Origin: Acidobacteriota bacterium
Lineage (GTDB): Bacteria > Acidobacteriota > Thermoanaerobaculia > Gp7-AA8 > JAHWKK01
Length of the DNA: 64,000 nucleotides
Assembly (NCBI GenBank): GCA_019347945.1
Contig: JAHWKK010000002.1
Span: forward strand, 1 to 64,000
Reading direction: 5' to 3'
Every line of letters begins with the position of its first letter. Position 1 is the stretch's first letter. A program made the position numbers and the translations under genes. This document shows, piece by piece, positions 54,681 to 62,218 of the stretch. The notes under the pieces were generated by a model. The model made no database searches. It was not told the origin of the DNA and saw only the letters and a program-made list of their open reading frames with translations.

Positions 54681-56882
54681 TCAGCGTTTCTGCCGGTACT
54701 CCTGCGAGGTTCGCGCCTTGACCGGCCGGCCGCCGGCCTCGATGAGACGGAGGTCGATCTGAATGCGATCCTCGTCCACCCTGGCAACTTCGACGACCAC
54801 GCGATCTCCCAGCCTGAACTCCCGTTCGGTGCTCGAGCCCCTCAGCCGGTGCTCACGGTCGAGATAGGACCAGTAGTCCCCCCCGATCGAGGCAATCGGA
54901 ACGAGTCCCTGAAGGAAGAATTCGTCGAGCTCGACGAAAAGACCGAACGGTACGACTCCGGTGATCACGCCGTTGAACTTCTCCCCGACCTTGTCGAGCA
55001 TGAATACGACTTTTTTCCATTCCATCACTTCCCGCTCCGCCGCCTCGGCGCGCCGCTCGGTCGTCGAGCTCTGCTCGCCGGTTGCGACGAGATCCCGCTC
55101 CAGTTGCTCCTGATCGGCGGTCGCCCCGCCTTTCTTCAGATGAGCGCCGAGCATTCGATGAACCACGAGGTCGGGATACCGCCGGATCGGCGAGGTGAAG
55201 TGGGTGTACTGCTCGAAGGCGAGCGCAAAGTGCCCGTTGCACTCGGGAGCGTAGACGGCCCGTTTCATCGATCTGAGGATGACTTCGTTGAGAAACCGTT
55301 CTCCCGCGTCGCCGTCAATTCGCTGCAACACACGCTGCAGATCGCCCGGCCGGATCTTCTCGAGGTCACCCTTCAACTCGTAACCGAACTCGGCCAGTAG
55401 CATTTTGAGCTCTTCGAGCTTTTCCATCTCCGGCGCAAGGTGGTTGCGATAGAGAGAGGGCTGGCCGGCGAAGAAGAGCTCCTTGGCCACCGTCTCGTTG
55501 GTGGCCAGCATGAATTCTTCGATCAGCCGGTGCGCGTCGTTTCGCTCGAGTGCCCGGATCGAGCTGATCTCTCCCTGCTCGGTCAGAAGCACCTCGTGTT
55601 GTGGAAGGTCGAAGTCGATCGATCCACGGCGATCTCGCCGCGCCCTGAGAACCCGGTAAAGCTCGTCCATCACTCGAACGAGATCGACCACCACCGGATC
55701 CGCGATCGCGTCCGAGTCGCCGGCAATCGTCGCAGCGACCTCCGTATAGGTGAGACGGGCTCGCGTTCGGATGATCGCCCGGAAGAACTTTCTGGCAACC
55801 ACACCACCGTTCTGGTCGATCTCCATCTCGACCGAGAACACCAGCCTGTCGACCCTCGGATTGAGCGAGCAGATTCCGTTCGAGAGCCTTTCCGGCAGCA
55901 TCGGTACCACGCGACCGGAAAAGTAGACCGACGTCCCTCGCGTCCAGGCCTCGGCATCGAGCGCCGAGCCGGGGCGCACGTACTGCGAGACGTCGGCGAT
56001 GTGAACTCCGAGGCGGAAGTTTCCCGAAGGGAGACGGGTCACTTCGACGGCGTCATCGAAATCTCGCGCAGTCTCGCCATCGATGGTCACGATCACACGA
56101 TCCCTCAGATCGGTCCGATCTGCGATCTCGGAATCCGCGACCTCCAGTGGAACCGCTTCCGCCTCTCTCTCGACCTCTTCGGGAAACTCTCGTGGAATCC
56201 GATATTTCCTCAGGACGATCTCCACGTCGACCCCGGGCTCCCAGATGAATCCTAGGACATCGATGATCCTCCCTTCGGCGGTGGGATGGCGGTCGGGATA
56301 GCGTGTGATGTCGACCTCGACGATCTGGCCGTGTTCCGCGCCATCCTCGTGCCCCGGCTCGATCTCGATGTCGATGTCGAGCCGCGTATCGTAAGGGCGA
56401 ACCCAGGCCGGGCTCCCCTCATGGAAACGTCCCACGACACTCGAGTGCTCTCGCCTCAGAACCCTGACGATCTCTCCCCGGGTGACCTCGCCACGAGCGG
56501 TCCGCTGGCTTTTCTTCGACGCGCTCGCCCGCGCCACCACGAGATCACCGTTCATCGCGTTGTGGTCGCTGCGGCGACCGACGAAGAGCTGTCTGGCTGC
56601 ATCGTCCCGCGACACGGGAACGACCAGACCAGATCCGTCCGAGCGGGCGCGATAGGTGCCGATCACGAACGAGGTATGCCGAGGAAGCGAATATCGTTTT
56701 CCACGAACGGCAATGATCTCGCCCGCCCCCTCCATCTGCTCGATCAGCGCCCCGAGCTTCTCCCGGTCGACTTTCAATCCCGACTCGGTGAGCTTCCTCG
56801 CGATGTCGCGAACCGCGAGGACGCGCTGGCCTCGCTGGTCGAGCAGGTCGACGATCGATTTACGCAGTTCCGCGGTGTTCAC
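54681..56882 (-). CDS. rnr: Ribonuclease R
   Basis: This 733-residue 3'-to-5' exoribonuclease degrades structured RNA. Domain order is an N-terminal winged helix (about 1-65), cold-shock domains, and the RNB catalytic domain, whose acidic cluster is in VTIDGETARDFDDAVEVTRL. A C-terminal S1 domain follows (GEKFNGVITGVVPFGLFVEL). A basic tail after S1 is short compared with E. coli. The start overlaps the stop of the Fis-like gene (ATGA). Confidence 0.95.
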   Translation of the reverse strand: MNTAELRKSIVDLLDQRGQRVLAVRDIARKLTESGLKVDREKLGALIEQMEGAGEIIAVRGKRYSLPRHTSFVIGTYRARSDGSGLVVPVSRDDAARQLFVGRRSDHNAMNGDLVVARASASKKSQRTARGEVTRGEIVRVLRREHSSVVGRFHEGSPAWVRPYDTRLDIDIEIEPGHEDGAEHGQIVEVDITRYPDRHPTAEGRIIDVLGFIWEPGVDVEIVLRKYRIPREFPEEVEREAEAVPLEVADSEIADRTDLRDRVIVTIDGETARDFDDAVEVTRLPSGNFRLGVHIADVSQYVRPGSALDAEAWTRGTSVYFSGRVVPMLPERLSNGICSLNPRVDRLVFSVEMEIDQNGGVVARKFFRAIIRTRARLTYTEVAATIAGDSDAIADPVVVDLVRVMDELYRVLRARRDRRGSIDFDLPQHEVLLTEQGEISSIRALERNDAHRLIEEFMLATNETVAKELFFAGQPSLYRNHLAPEMEKLEELKMLLAEFGYELKGDLEKIRPGDLQRVLQRIDGDAGERFLNEVILRSMKRAVYAPECNGHFALAFEQYTHFTSPIRRYPDLVVHRMLGAHLKKGGATADQEQLERDLVATGEQSSTTERRAEAAEREVMEWKKVVFMLDKVGEKFNGVITGVVPFGLFVELDEFFLQGLVPIASIGGDYWSYLDREHRLRGSSTEREFRLGDRVVVEVARVDEDRIQIDLRLIEAGGRPVKARTSQEYRQKR

Positions 56883-57151
56883 CGGCCCCGCTTCTTCGAG
56901 GAGGGCTTCCGCCTCGCCTTCCGAATCCGCGCGACGTAGCCCGCGACACGCAAACGCGTCCGGAGCTTGTTGTGCAGCGTATTCCGATGGATGCCGAGCA
57001 TCTGCGAAGCGCGGGTCACGTTGCCATCAGCCTGGTCCATGGCGGCTCCGATGTACTTCCCTTCGAATTCTTCGAGGGCCTGCTCGAGGGTGATTCCGCA
57101 CGATACGAGCTCACGCGCGATGCTGTTCAGATGATCGTCGATTGTCGGCAT
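56879..57151 (-). CDS. Fis-type helix-turn-helix protein (90 aa)
   Basis: The C-terminal part (AAMDQADGNVTRASQMLGIH then RNTLHNKLR) is the HTH_8/Fis DNA-binding motif found in Fis and at the end of NtrC-type activators. The N-terminal 25 residues match the Fis dimer helix loosely, and the tail is very basic. It may be a nucleoid-associated regulator. Coupling to rnr is by 4-bp overlap. The 199-bp gap upstream should contain the promoter. Confidence 0.82.
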   Translation of the reverse strand: MPTIDDHLNSIARELVSCGITLEQALEEFEGKYIGAAMDQADGNVTRASQMLGIHRNTLHNKLRTRLRVAGYVARIRKARRKPSSKKRGR

Positions 57152-57350
57152 TGAAAAGGCGTTTCCGATCGCGGACCCGCATCATATTCGTCATGATCGC
57201 CAATGTGAAGTCCGTTTCCGTTTCGTGGCGAATCAAATTCACCAGGGCGCTATTCACCTGATGCGAAGGAGGGTCATTTTTTGAGGTCAGCCGGTGGCCA
57301 CCGACTCGACCAAGCCCTTCGGCTGCACCATCAAGTGGAAGAAAGCCTGA

Positions 57351-58769
57351 TCACCATTCGGAGCTTCTCGCGAGCGCCAGGACGACGTCCTTCATGACGT
57401 CGATTCCTTCGTGGAACTGGCGCTCGCGAATCCTCTCATTCTCCGCGTGAATCGTCGCTCCATCGTAATAGTTGAGCTCGAAGGGTGAGAGCCCCCACGC
57501 CTCGATTCCCTTTTCCCTGAACAGACGGAGATCGGTCGTTCCGGGGATCACGAGCGGTCCCACGGGAGCGGCAGCGTGGTTCTGCAGCACGCCCGCGATC
57601 AGATCCCACGCAGCGCCTCCGCGGCTCGAGCTCGAGTCGCTCCGGCCTTTGAGATGGACGCGCACCTCGCCTCGGCCTTCCACTAACTCCGCCACCGATC
57701 GCAGAAACGCGTCGGAGTCGGCCGCCGGAGGGAGGCGGAAGTCGATCATCGCGCGGGCCTCCGATGGAATCGCGTTCGGCGCCGAGTCTTCGGATCCGGC
57801 CGCCAGCCGGGTGACCGCCATCGATGTCTCGACGACCGCCCGCTGCGGGCTCGGAAGCTGTGCGAGAGTCTCCGGGTCGGGCCGTCGCGCCGCCGCGAGC
57901 AGGACCCCGGCCGAACGCTCAACCTTGCTCGATGCGAGCGATTCAAGGTATTCGAGGGTCGCCTGCGAGGTCCCGGCCGGGCGGTCCATCCGGCGGAGAT
58001 CCTCGAGGATGTCGAGGAGAATCTCGGGCGCCGTACCGGCTCCGCCCCCAGCTCCGTGACCGCCCTTCGCCGTCACGACGATCTCGATCCATAGCGGAAT
58101 CTTCTGTTCGACTTCGATTCCCCACCAGGTCACCTCGTCGACGACCGTGACGTTGGAGCCTCCCTCTCCCAGTACGAGGCCGACATTCCGAAACAGCTCC
58201 GGCATGGCCTCTTCGAGATGAACCATCCCGCGAGTTCCGCCGGCTTCCTCGTCCGGCACAGCGAGGAAAATGACGTCGCGCTCGAGCGCGGCACCGCTCC
58301 GCACGAGGTTCATCATCGCGACTGCATGCGCCACCCCGAGTGACTTGTCGTCCAGGACTCCGCGACCGGTGACGTAGCCCGACCGGCGTTCGCCGCCAAA
58401 AGGAGGGAACCGCCAGTCCGATTCGCTCGCGGGAACCGTATCGATGTGATGAGTGAGCATCAGCGCGGGTCTGGCATGACCCGAAACAATCCGACCGATC
58501 ACCGCGAAATCATTACCGGGAACTCCGACGATCGAAACGTCCCGAATGCCATGTCCGGTCAGAAAATCGCGAAGGAGCTCCGCCGCCGCGCGAGTGTTTC
58601 CTCCCGGCGGATTGGAAGTATCGATCCGGACGTAGTCGATCAGAAGCTCGCTCGAGAGAGCATGATCCGGATCCTCGACCTCGGAATGCGCTTCGTGACA
58701 ATGAAGCAGTACGAGGGAGCAAAGAAGAGAAGGGAGCGCCCGAGCCAGCATGCGTCGGAAGCTCAGCAA
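57351..58769 (-). CDS. Exported M20-family metallopeptidase (first of two)
   Basis: This 472-residue protein has a signal peptide (about 1-29, a Cys in LLHCHE suggests possible lipidation). M20 motifs include LTHHIDTVPA with the first metal ligands, GRGVLDDKSLG with the bridging Asp, and VPDEEAGG with the catalytic Glu pair. The dimerisation domain (KGGHGAGGGAGTAPEILLDI) is present. Such enzymes are carboxypeptidases or deacylases, and the substrate is unknown. It lies just 11 bp after the first pilin gene on the same strand, so pilin transcription may extend into it. Confidence 0.88.
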   Translation of the reverse strand: MLSFRRMLARALPSLLCSLVLLHCHEAHSEVEDPDHALSSELLIDYVRIDTSNPPGGNTRAAAELLRDFLTGHGIRDVSIVGVPGNDFAVIGRIVSGHARPALMLTHHIDTVPASESDWRFPPFGGERRSGYVTGRGVLDDKSLGVAHAVAMMNLVRSGAALERDVIFLAVPDEEAGGTRGMVHLEEAMPELFRNVGLVLGEGGSNVTVVDEVTWWGIEVEQKIPLWIEIVVTAKGGHGAGGGAGTAPEILLDILEDLRRMDRPAGTSQATLEYLESLASSKVERSAGVLLAAARRPDPETLAQLPSPQRAVVETSMAVTRLAAGSEDSAPNAIPSEARAMIDFRLPPAADSDAFLRSVAELVEGRGEVRVHLKGRSDSSSSRGGAAWDLIAGVLQNHAAAPVGPLVIPGTTDLRLFREKGIEAWGLSPFELNYYDGATIHAENERIRERQFHEGIDVMKDVVLALARSSEW

Positions 58770-58780
58770 GCTCTCGTCGC

Positions 58781-59272
58781 TCAGTTTTTCTGTGCCCCTT
58801 CGGGCCAGAGAACGAAGCTGCCGTTCTGGTAGACGACGTCACAGATGAAATTGTCCGTCGGTCCCGTCTCGGCGCCCGTGTCGAGTGTCTGATTCTTTCC
58901 CGCGGAGATGATCTGATACTCGTTTGCTTTCTCCGTTGCATCGACCCGATAGATCCAGTTGCTTCCCCACGCGTCTCGGGCCGGGAGCTCCTTGATGTAG
59001 ATCGGGGCCAGGTGCGACGCGATCTCCGAGTTCGGTACCGTCTTGTCGAGAAGGTCGTAGCCGGAGTTCCAGTAGAAGTTCCAGTCGACCGAATAGGACT
59101 CCCACGCGGATGCAATCGACCTCATGTCCGCCATCGTCTTTTTCTGTTTCGACCGGTGCATCGCGGCGATCAGATTCGGTATTGCAACCGCGGCCAGGAT
59201 ACCGATGATCGCGACGACGATCAGAAGCTCGATCAGCGTAAATCCACGCATCTCACCTTTGAGCGACTTCAT
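58781..59272 (-). CDS. Type IV pilin-like protein, downstream paralogue
   Basis: This 163-residue prepilin starts at MKSLKGEMRGFTLIELLIVV, with the prepilin peptidase site G|FTLIE and the hydrophobic N-helix. It is closely related to the gene upstream: both share RSKQKKTMADMRSIA-like and WESYxVDWNFYWNS segments, and an end NGSFVLWPEGAQ. Two Cys may form the C-terminal loop (FICDVVYQNG has one). It may be a major or minor subunit of a pilus or type II secretion pseudopilus. Confidence 0.88.
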   Translation of the reverse strand: MKSLKGEMRGFTLIELLIVVAIIGILAAVAIPNLIAAMHRSKQKKTMADMRSIASAWESYSVDWNFYWNSGYDLLDKTVPNSEIASHLAPIYIKELPARDAWGSNWIYRVDATEKANEYQIISAGKNQTLDTGAETGPTDNFICDVVYQNGSFVLWPEGAQKN

Positions 59273-59306
59273 CGAATCCCCCACGAGTCTCGGTTCCTGT
59301 CGCAGT

Positions 59307-59342
59307 AAAAAAATGGCGAGGCGGCCATTCGGCCACCCCGCC
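59307..59342 (-). terminator. Terminator between the two pilin genes
   Basis: On the minus strand GGCGGGGTGGCC-GAAT-GGCCGCCTCGCC is followed by a T tract of seven. It should reduce read-through from the upstream pilin gene, giving more of that pilin than of the downstream copy. Confidence 0.85.
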
Positions 59343-59359
59343 ACAGTCATACGGAGCTC

Positions 59360-59863
59360 TTAGTTTTCCTGAGCGCCTTCCGGGTAAACGACGAAGGACC
59401 CATTCTGATAAACGATGTCACAAGCGAAGTTGGTCGTCGGACCCTGCACGGTGATGCTGTCGTCCGTCTGGTTCTTTCCGAGCGAATAGATCTGATACTC
59501 GGTCGCTCGGGTAGCGCTGTCGGTGAAAAACTGCCACGGCTCGGACCATCCGTCGGCGTTAGGCATCTCCTTGATGTAGTCCGGCTCGAGCTCGCCGACC
59601 AGATCCGAAGTTACAATTACATTCGGAAGCTGGCTGAAGCTCTGCTGAGCGGAATTCCAGTAGAAGTTCCAGTCGACTGCATACGACTCCCACGCCGTGG
59701 CGATCGAGCGCATGTCTGCCATCGTCCTCTTCTGCTTCGACCTCTGCATCGCCGACAGCAGGTTCGGAATCGCGATTGCGGCCAGAATGCCGATGATCGC
59801 GACGACGATCAGAAGCTCGATCAGCGTGAAACCGCGCTGACCCCTACGCATTTTTGAAAGCAT
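59360..59863 (-). CDS. Type IV pilin-like protein, upstream paralogue
   Basis: This 167-residue prepilin has a short basic leader, cleavage site RG|FTLIELLIVVAIIGIL, and conserved Glu5 for assembly. The globular part carries DPYxKE-like (EPDYIKEMPNADGW) and FACDIVYQNGSFVVYPEGAQ near the C-terminus. An AGGAGG box precedes the ATG. A sigma54-like promoter lies 50-65 bp upstream, and a strong terminator follows. This arrangement fits a highly expressed major pilin. Confidence 0.9.
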   Translation of the reverse strand: MLSKMRRGQRGFTLIELLIVVAIIGILAAIAIPNLLSAMQRSKQKRTMADMRSIATAWESYAVDWNFYWNSAQQSFSQLPNVIVTSDLVGELEPDYIKEMPNADGWSEPWQFFTDSATRATEYQIYSLGKNQTDDSITVQGPTTNFACDIVYQNGSFVVYPEGAQEN

Positions 59864-59912
59864 TTGAATCCTCCTTGTGATTGTGGGACTTGTTTCCCCG
59901 ACACCCTACCAA

Positions 59913-59928
59913 TCCAATCGCCGTACCA
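59913..59928 (-). promoter_or_regulatory. Sigma54-like promoter for the pilin gene
   Basis: Read on the minus strand the site is TGGTACGGCGATTGGA, which aligns with TGGCACG-N4-TTGCW and keeps the exact -24/-12 spacing, with mismatches at the C of GGC and at the C of TTGC. It would start RNA about 38 nt before the ATG. Pilin genes in Pseudomonas, Myxococcus and Geobacter use sigma54, which supports the reading. The -12 GG instead of GC weakens it. Confidence 0.5.
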
Positions 59929-60024
59929 TGTCGAAGCGACCAATAATTTGATTTTTATCAAGAAGTTAGAAAACCAAGGGCATTCCGGATTCACAACGAG
60001 CGGCACAGAATGTGACAAATTACG

Positions 60025-61446
60025 TCACTTCGGGGCTTCGATCTCCAGGTATCTCCGAACCAGATCTTTCATGAATTCGACGCCTTCGACGAACCAGGAG
60101 AGTTTCAGCCGCTCGTCGACTCCGTGAATCCCCTGGCTCTCGAAGAAGGTGACCTGGAACGGCCAGAGTCCATAGCAGTCGATCTCTTCCGATCTGAGAA
60201 AGCGACAATCGGTCGTTTGAGCGAGCATGACGTGGGGACCGACCCGCGTCTGTTCGCCCCACGTCTCCTTCACCTCTTCTTCCAGCTCCCGAAAAAGCGG
60301 CGTGTCCGTCGGCGACAGCCGTGATGGTTGCGGAAACGTCATGAACTCGACCAACATCTCCGCGTCGCGCGGTAGCAACTCGCGAATACGCGCGAGAGGC
60401 TCGGCGGGATCCTCGTCCGGAAGGAGCGACAGGTATATGCGCAGAGTGTACCCGCCATCGACCGGTTCAACCTCGTCGCGGACGATCGCGTGGTTCTGCA
60501 TCAGCTCGAGATAATTCTCCCCGAGCTGATCGAGCCGGCCCTCCGACTCGGCCTTCCGAACGTCTGCGAGGATTTCGCCCCCCTTCGTTCGCCTGGGAGC
60601 GATTGCCCGGAAATACTCGTCCACCCCAGGAAGGAGCCGCTCGATCTTCGGCTCGATGTCCCATTCGAGCATTTGGGCACGGAACCGTTCGAGATCCTCC
60701 CTTCGAGGACTGTTCACTCGGAGCCGGACGATGTTCTTCGAACCGGTCTCAACGGCGAAATAGACGAGCTTTTCGCGCACTGTCTCGGTCAGCCCTCCCT
60801 CGGTGATCACGAAGCGGGTGCCCTCGAAAATATCCGGCCGGTTCGCGATCAGCCACGGGACCCCGAGAGCGCTCCCCGATTCCTCGTCGGCGGTCGCCAG
60901 AAAGATCAGATCGTGAGCAGGCTGCTGACCCGATTCTGCGACATCCACGAACGCCAGCAGTTGGGTGATCGCCGTTCCCTTCATGTCGAGCGTCCCTCGA
61001 CCCCAGACGCGGTCGAGCGCGACCTCAGCCTCGAAAGGTGGGTAAGACCACTTTTCGGGATCCGCTCGGACGACGTCGATGTGACTGAGCAGCATCAGCG
61101 CTCCGCCCGGCTCACGGCCTTCGATTCTCGCGTAGACGTTGGCTCTCCCGGGTGCGCTCTCGATCATCTCCGCGGGGATACTCTGTCGTTCGAGATACTC
61201 GAAGAGAAAGCGGGCGCCGTCGATCTCTTTGCCCGCAGTCGTATCGATCCTGACGTAGTCACGAAGAAGCTCGATATCGGGTGTGATCGCGGTCTCACCC
61301 GGAACATAACTGCCATCGTCGGCCGGCGCCTGGCTATTGAGGTAAACTGCGGCGCCGATCATCAGGGCCGCCACCACGACGACACCAAAGGCGGTCAGGA
61401 TGAAGTCCTTGTTCCCGAGTTTCTTCACGGGCCGGTGGTTCGTCAC
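60025..61446 (-). CDS. Membrane-anchored M20-family metallopeptidase (second)
   Basis: The GTG at 61446 (VTNHRPVKKLGNKDFILTAF) gives a 473-residue protein with an N-terminal anchor helix (about 16-38), so it faces the periplasm. M20 ligands are seen in LLSHIDVVRADPEKW, WGRGTLDMKGTAITQ and ATADEESGSALG. Unlike typical carboxypeptidase G2 relatives, the region after the dimer domain is long and ends with YGLWPFQVTFFESQGIHGVD. It is a distant paralogue of the peptidase at 57.4 kb. Its start lies 13 bp from the divergent glycosyltransferase start. Confidence 0.87.
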   Translation of the reverse strand: MTNHRPVKKLGNKDFILTAFGVVVVAALMIGAAVYLNSQAPADDGSYVPGETAITPDIELLRDYVRIDTTAGKEIDGARFLFEYLERQSIPAEMIESAPGRANVYARIEGREPGGALMLLSHIDVVRADPEKWSYPPFEAEVALDRVWGRGTLDMKGTAITQLLAFVDVAESGQQPAHDLIFLATADEESGSALGVPWLIANRPDIFEGTRFVITEGGLTETVREKLVYFAVETGSKNIVRLRVNSPRREDLERFRAQMLEWDIEPKIERLLPGVDEYFRAIAPRRTKGGEILADVRKAESEGRLDQLGENYLELMQNHAIVRDEVEPVDGGYTLRIYLSLLPDEDPAEPLARIRELLPRDAEMLVEFMTFPQPSRLSPTDTPLFRELEEEVKETWGEQTRVGPHVMLAQTTDCRFLRSEEIDCYGLWPFQVTFFESQGIHGVDERLKLSWFVEGVEFMKDLVRRYLEIEAPK

Positions 61447-61459
61447 GGGCGAGAATATA

Positions 61460-62218
61460 ATGGGAAAACTGTCGATCGTCATCCCCGTCTTCAACGAGGA
61501 GCGGAGACTTCCGGAAACCATCGAGCGGATCGAAGAGTTCCGGAGCGGCTTCGACCGCCCGACCGAGATCATCTTCGTCGACGACGGCAGCTCGGACCGG
61601 AGCGGCGAGATCCTGAAGGCTGCAACCGCGCGCCGGGACGGCTGGCGGGTCGTTACCTACAGTACCAATGCGGGAAAGGGCTACGCTGTTCGTCGCGGGA
61701 TCATGGAGGCGACCGGAACCCGAATACTGATCAGCGACGCGGATCTCTCCACGCCGCTGGCCGAGGTTGAGACCCTGCTGGCAGCAGCCGGCGGGGCTGA
61801 CATAGTCATCGGTTCGAGAGCCGTCGACGAGACTTCCGTGAAGGTGGCACAGCCCTCCTACCGCCAATCGATGGGCAAAACCTTCAACCGGCTGATGCGG
61901 ATGATCACGGGCCTTCCCTTCCGTGACACGCAGTGCGGATTCAAGCTTTTCTCCGTCGACGCCGCAAAAACCGTCGCCCACCGCGCAACCGTCGACCGGT
62001 TTGCCTGGGACGTGGAGTTCCTCATGCTCGCCTGCCGGGAAGGCTATCGGATCGAGGAAGTGCCTGTGCTCTGGTTCAACTCTCCCGAGTCGAGGGTGCG
62101 AGTCGTCCGGGACTCCTTCAGAATGCTCGTCGATCTGCTTCGAATGCGGATCCGGATCGGACCGGTCAGCTGCGCCGACCCGGGAACAGCAGGATCCCGA
62201 CAACGATCAGAACGCTGA
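61460..62218 (+). CDS. GT2 glycosyltransferase, dolichyl/polyprenyl-phosphate hexose synthase type
   Basis: This 252-residue enzyme opens with LSIVIPVFNEERRLPETIER and has the metal-binding region IIFVDDGSSDRSGEIL, then ISDADLSTPL (DxD-like) and DTQCGFKLFS, as in DPM1-type synthases. These transfer a sugar from a nucleotide to undecaprenyl or polyprenyl phosphate on the cytoplasmic face. No C-terminal membrane helices are present. Its last 53 bp overlap the convergent YfhO-like gene. Confidence 0.88.
   Translation: MGKLSIVIPVFNEERRLPETIERIEEFRSGFDRPTEIIFVDDGSSDRSGEILKAATARRDGWRVVTYSTNAGKGYAVRRGIMEATGTRILISDADLSTPLAEVETLLAAAGGADIVIGSRAVDETSVKVAQPSYRQSMGKTFNRLMRMITGLPFRDTQCGFKLFSVDAAKTVAHRATVDRFAWDVEFLMLACREGYRIEEVPVLWFNSPESRVRVVRDSFRMLVDLLRMRIRIGPVSCADPGTAGSRQRSER

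Noticed and set aside
57152-57350. Possible small RNA or gene upstream of the Fis-like gene
   Set aside because: No start-stop frame of note, no hairpin with T tract and no repeat was recognised.
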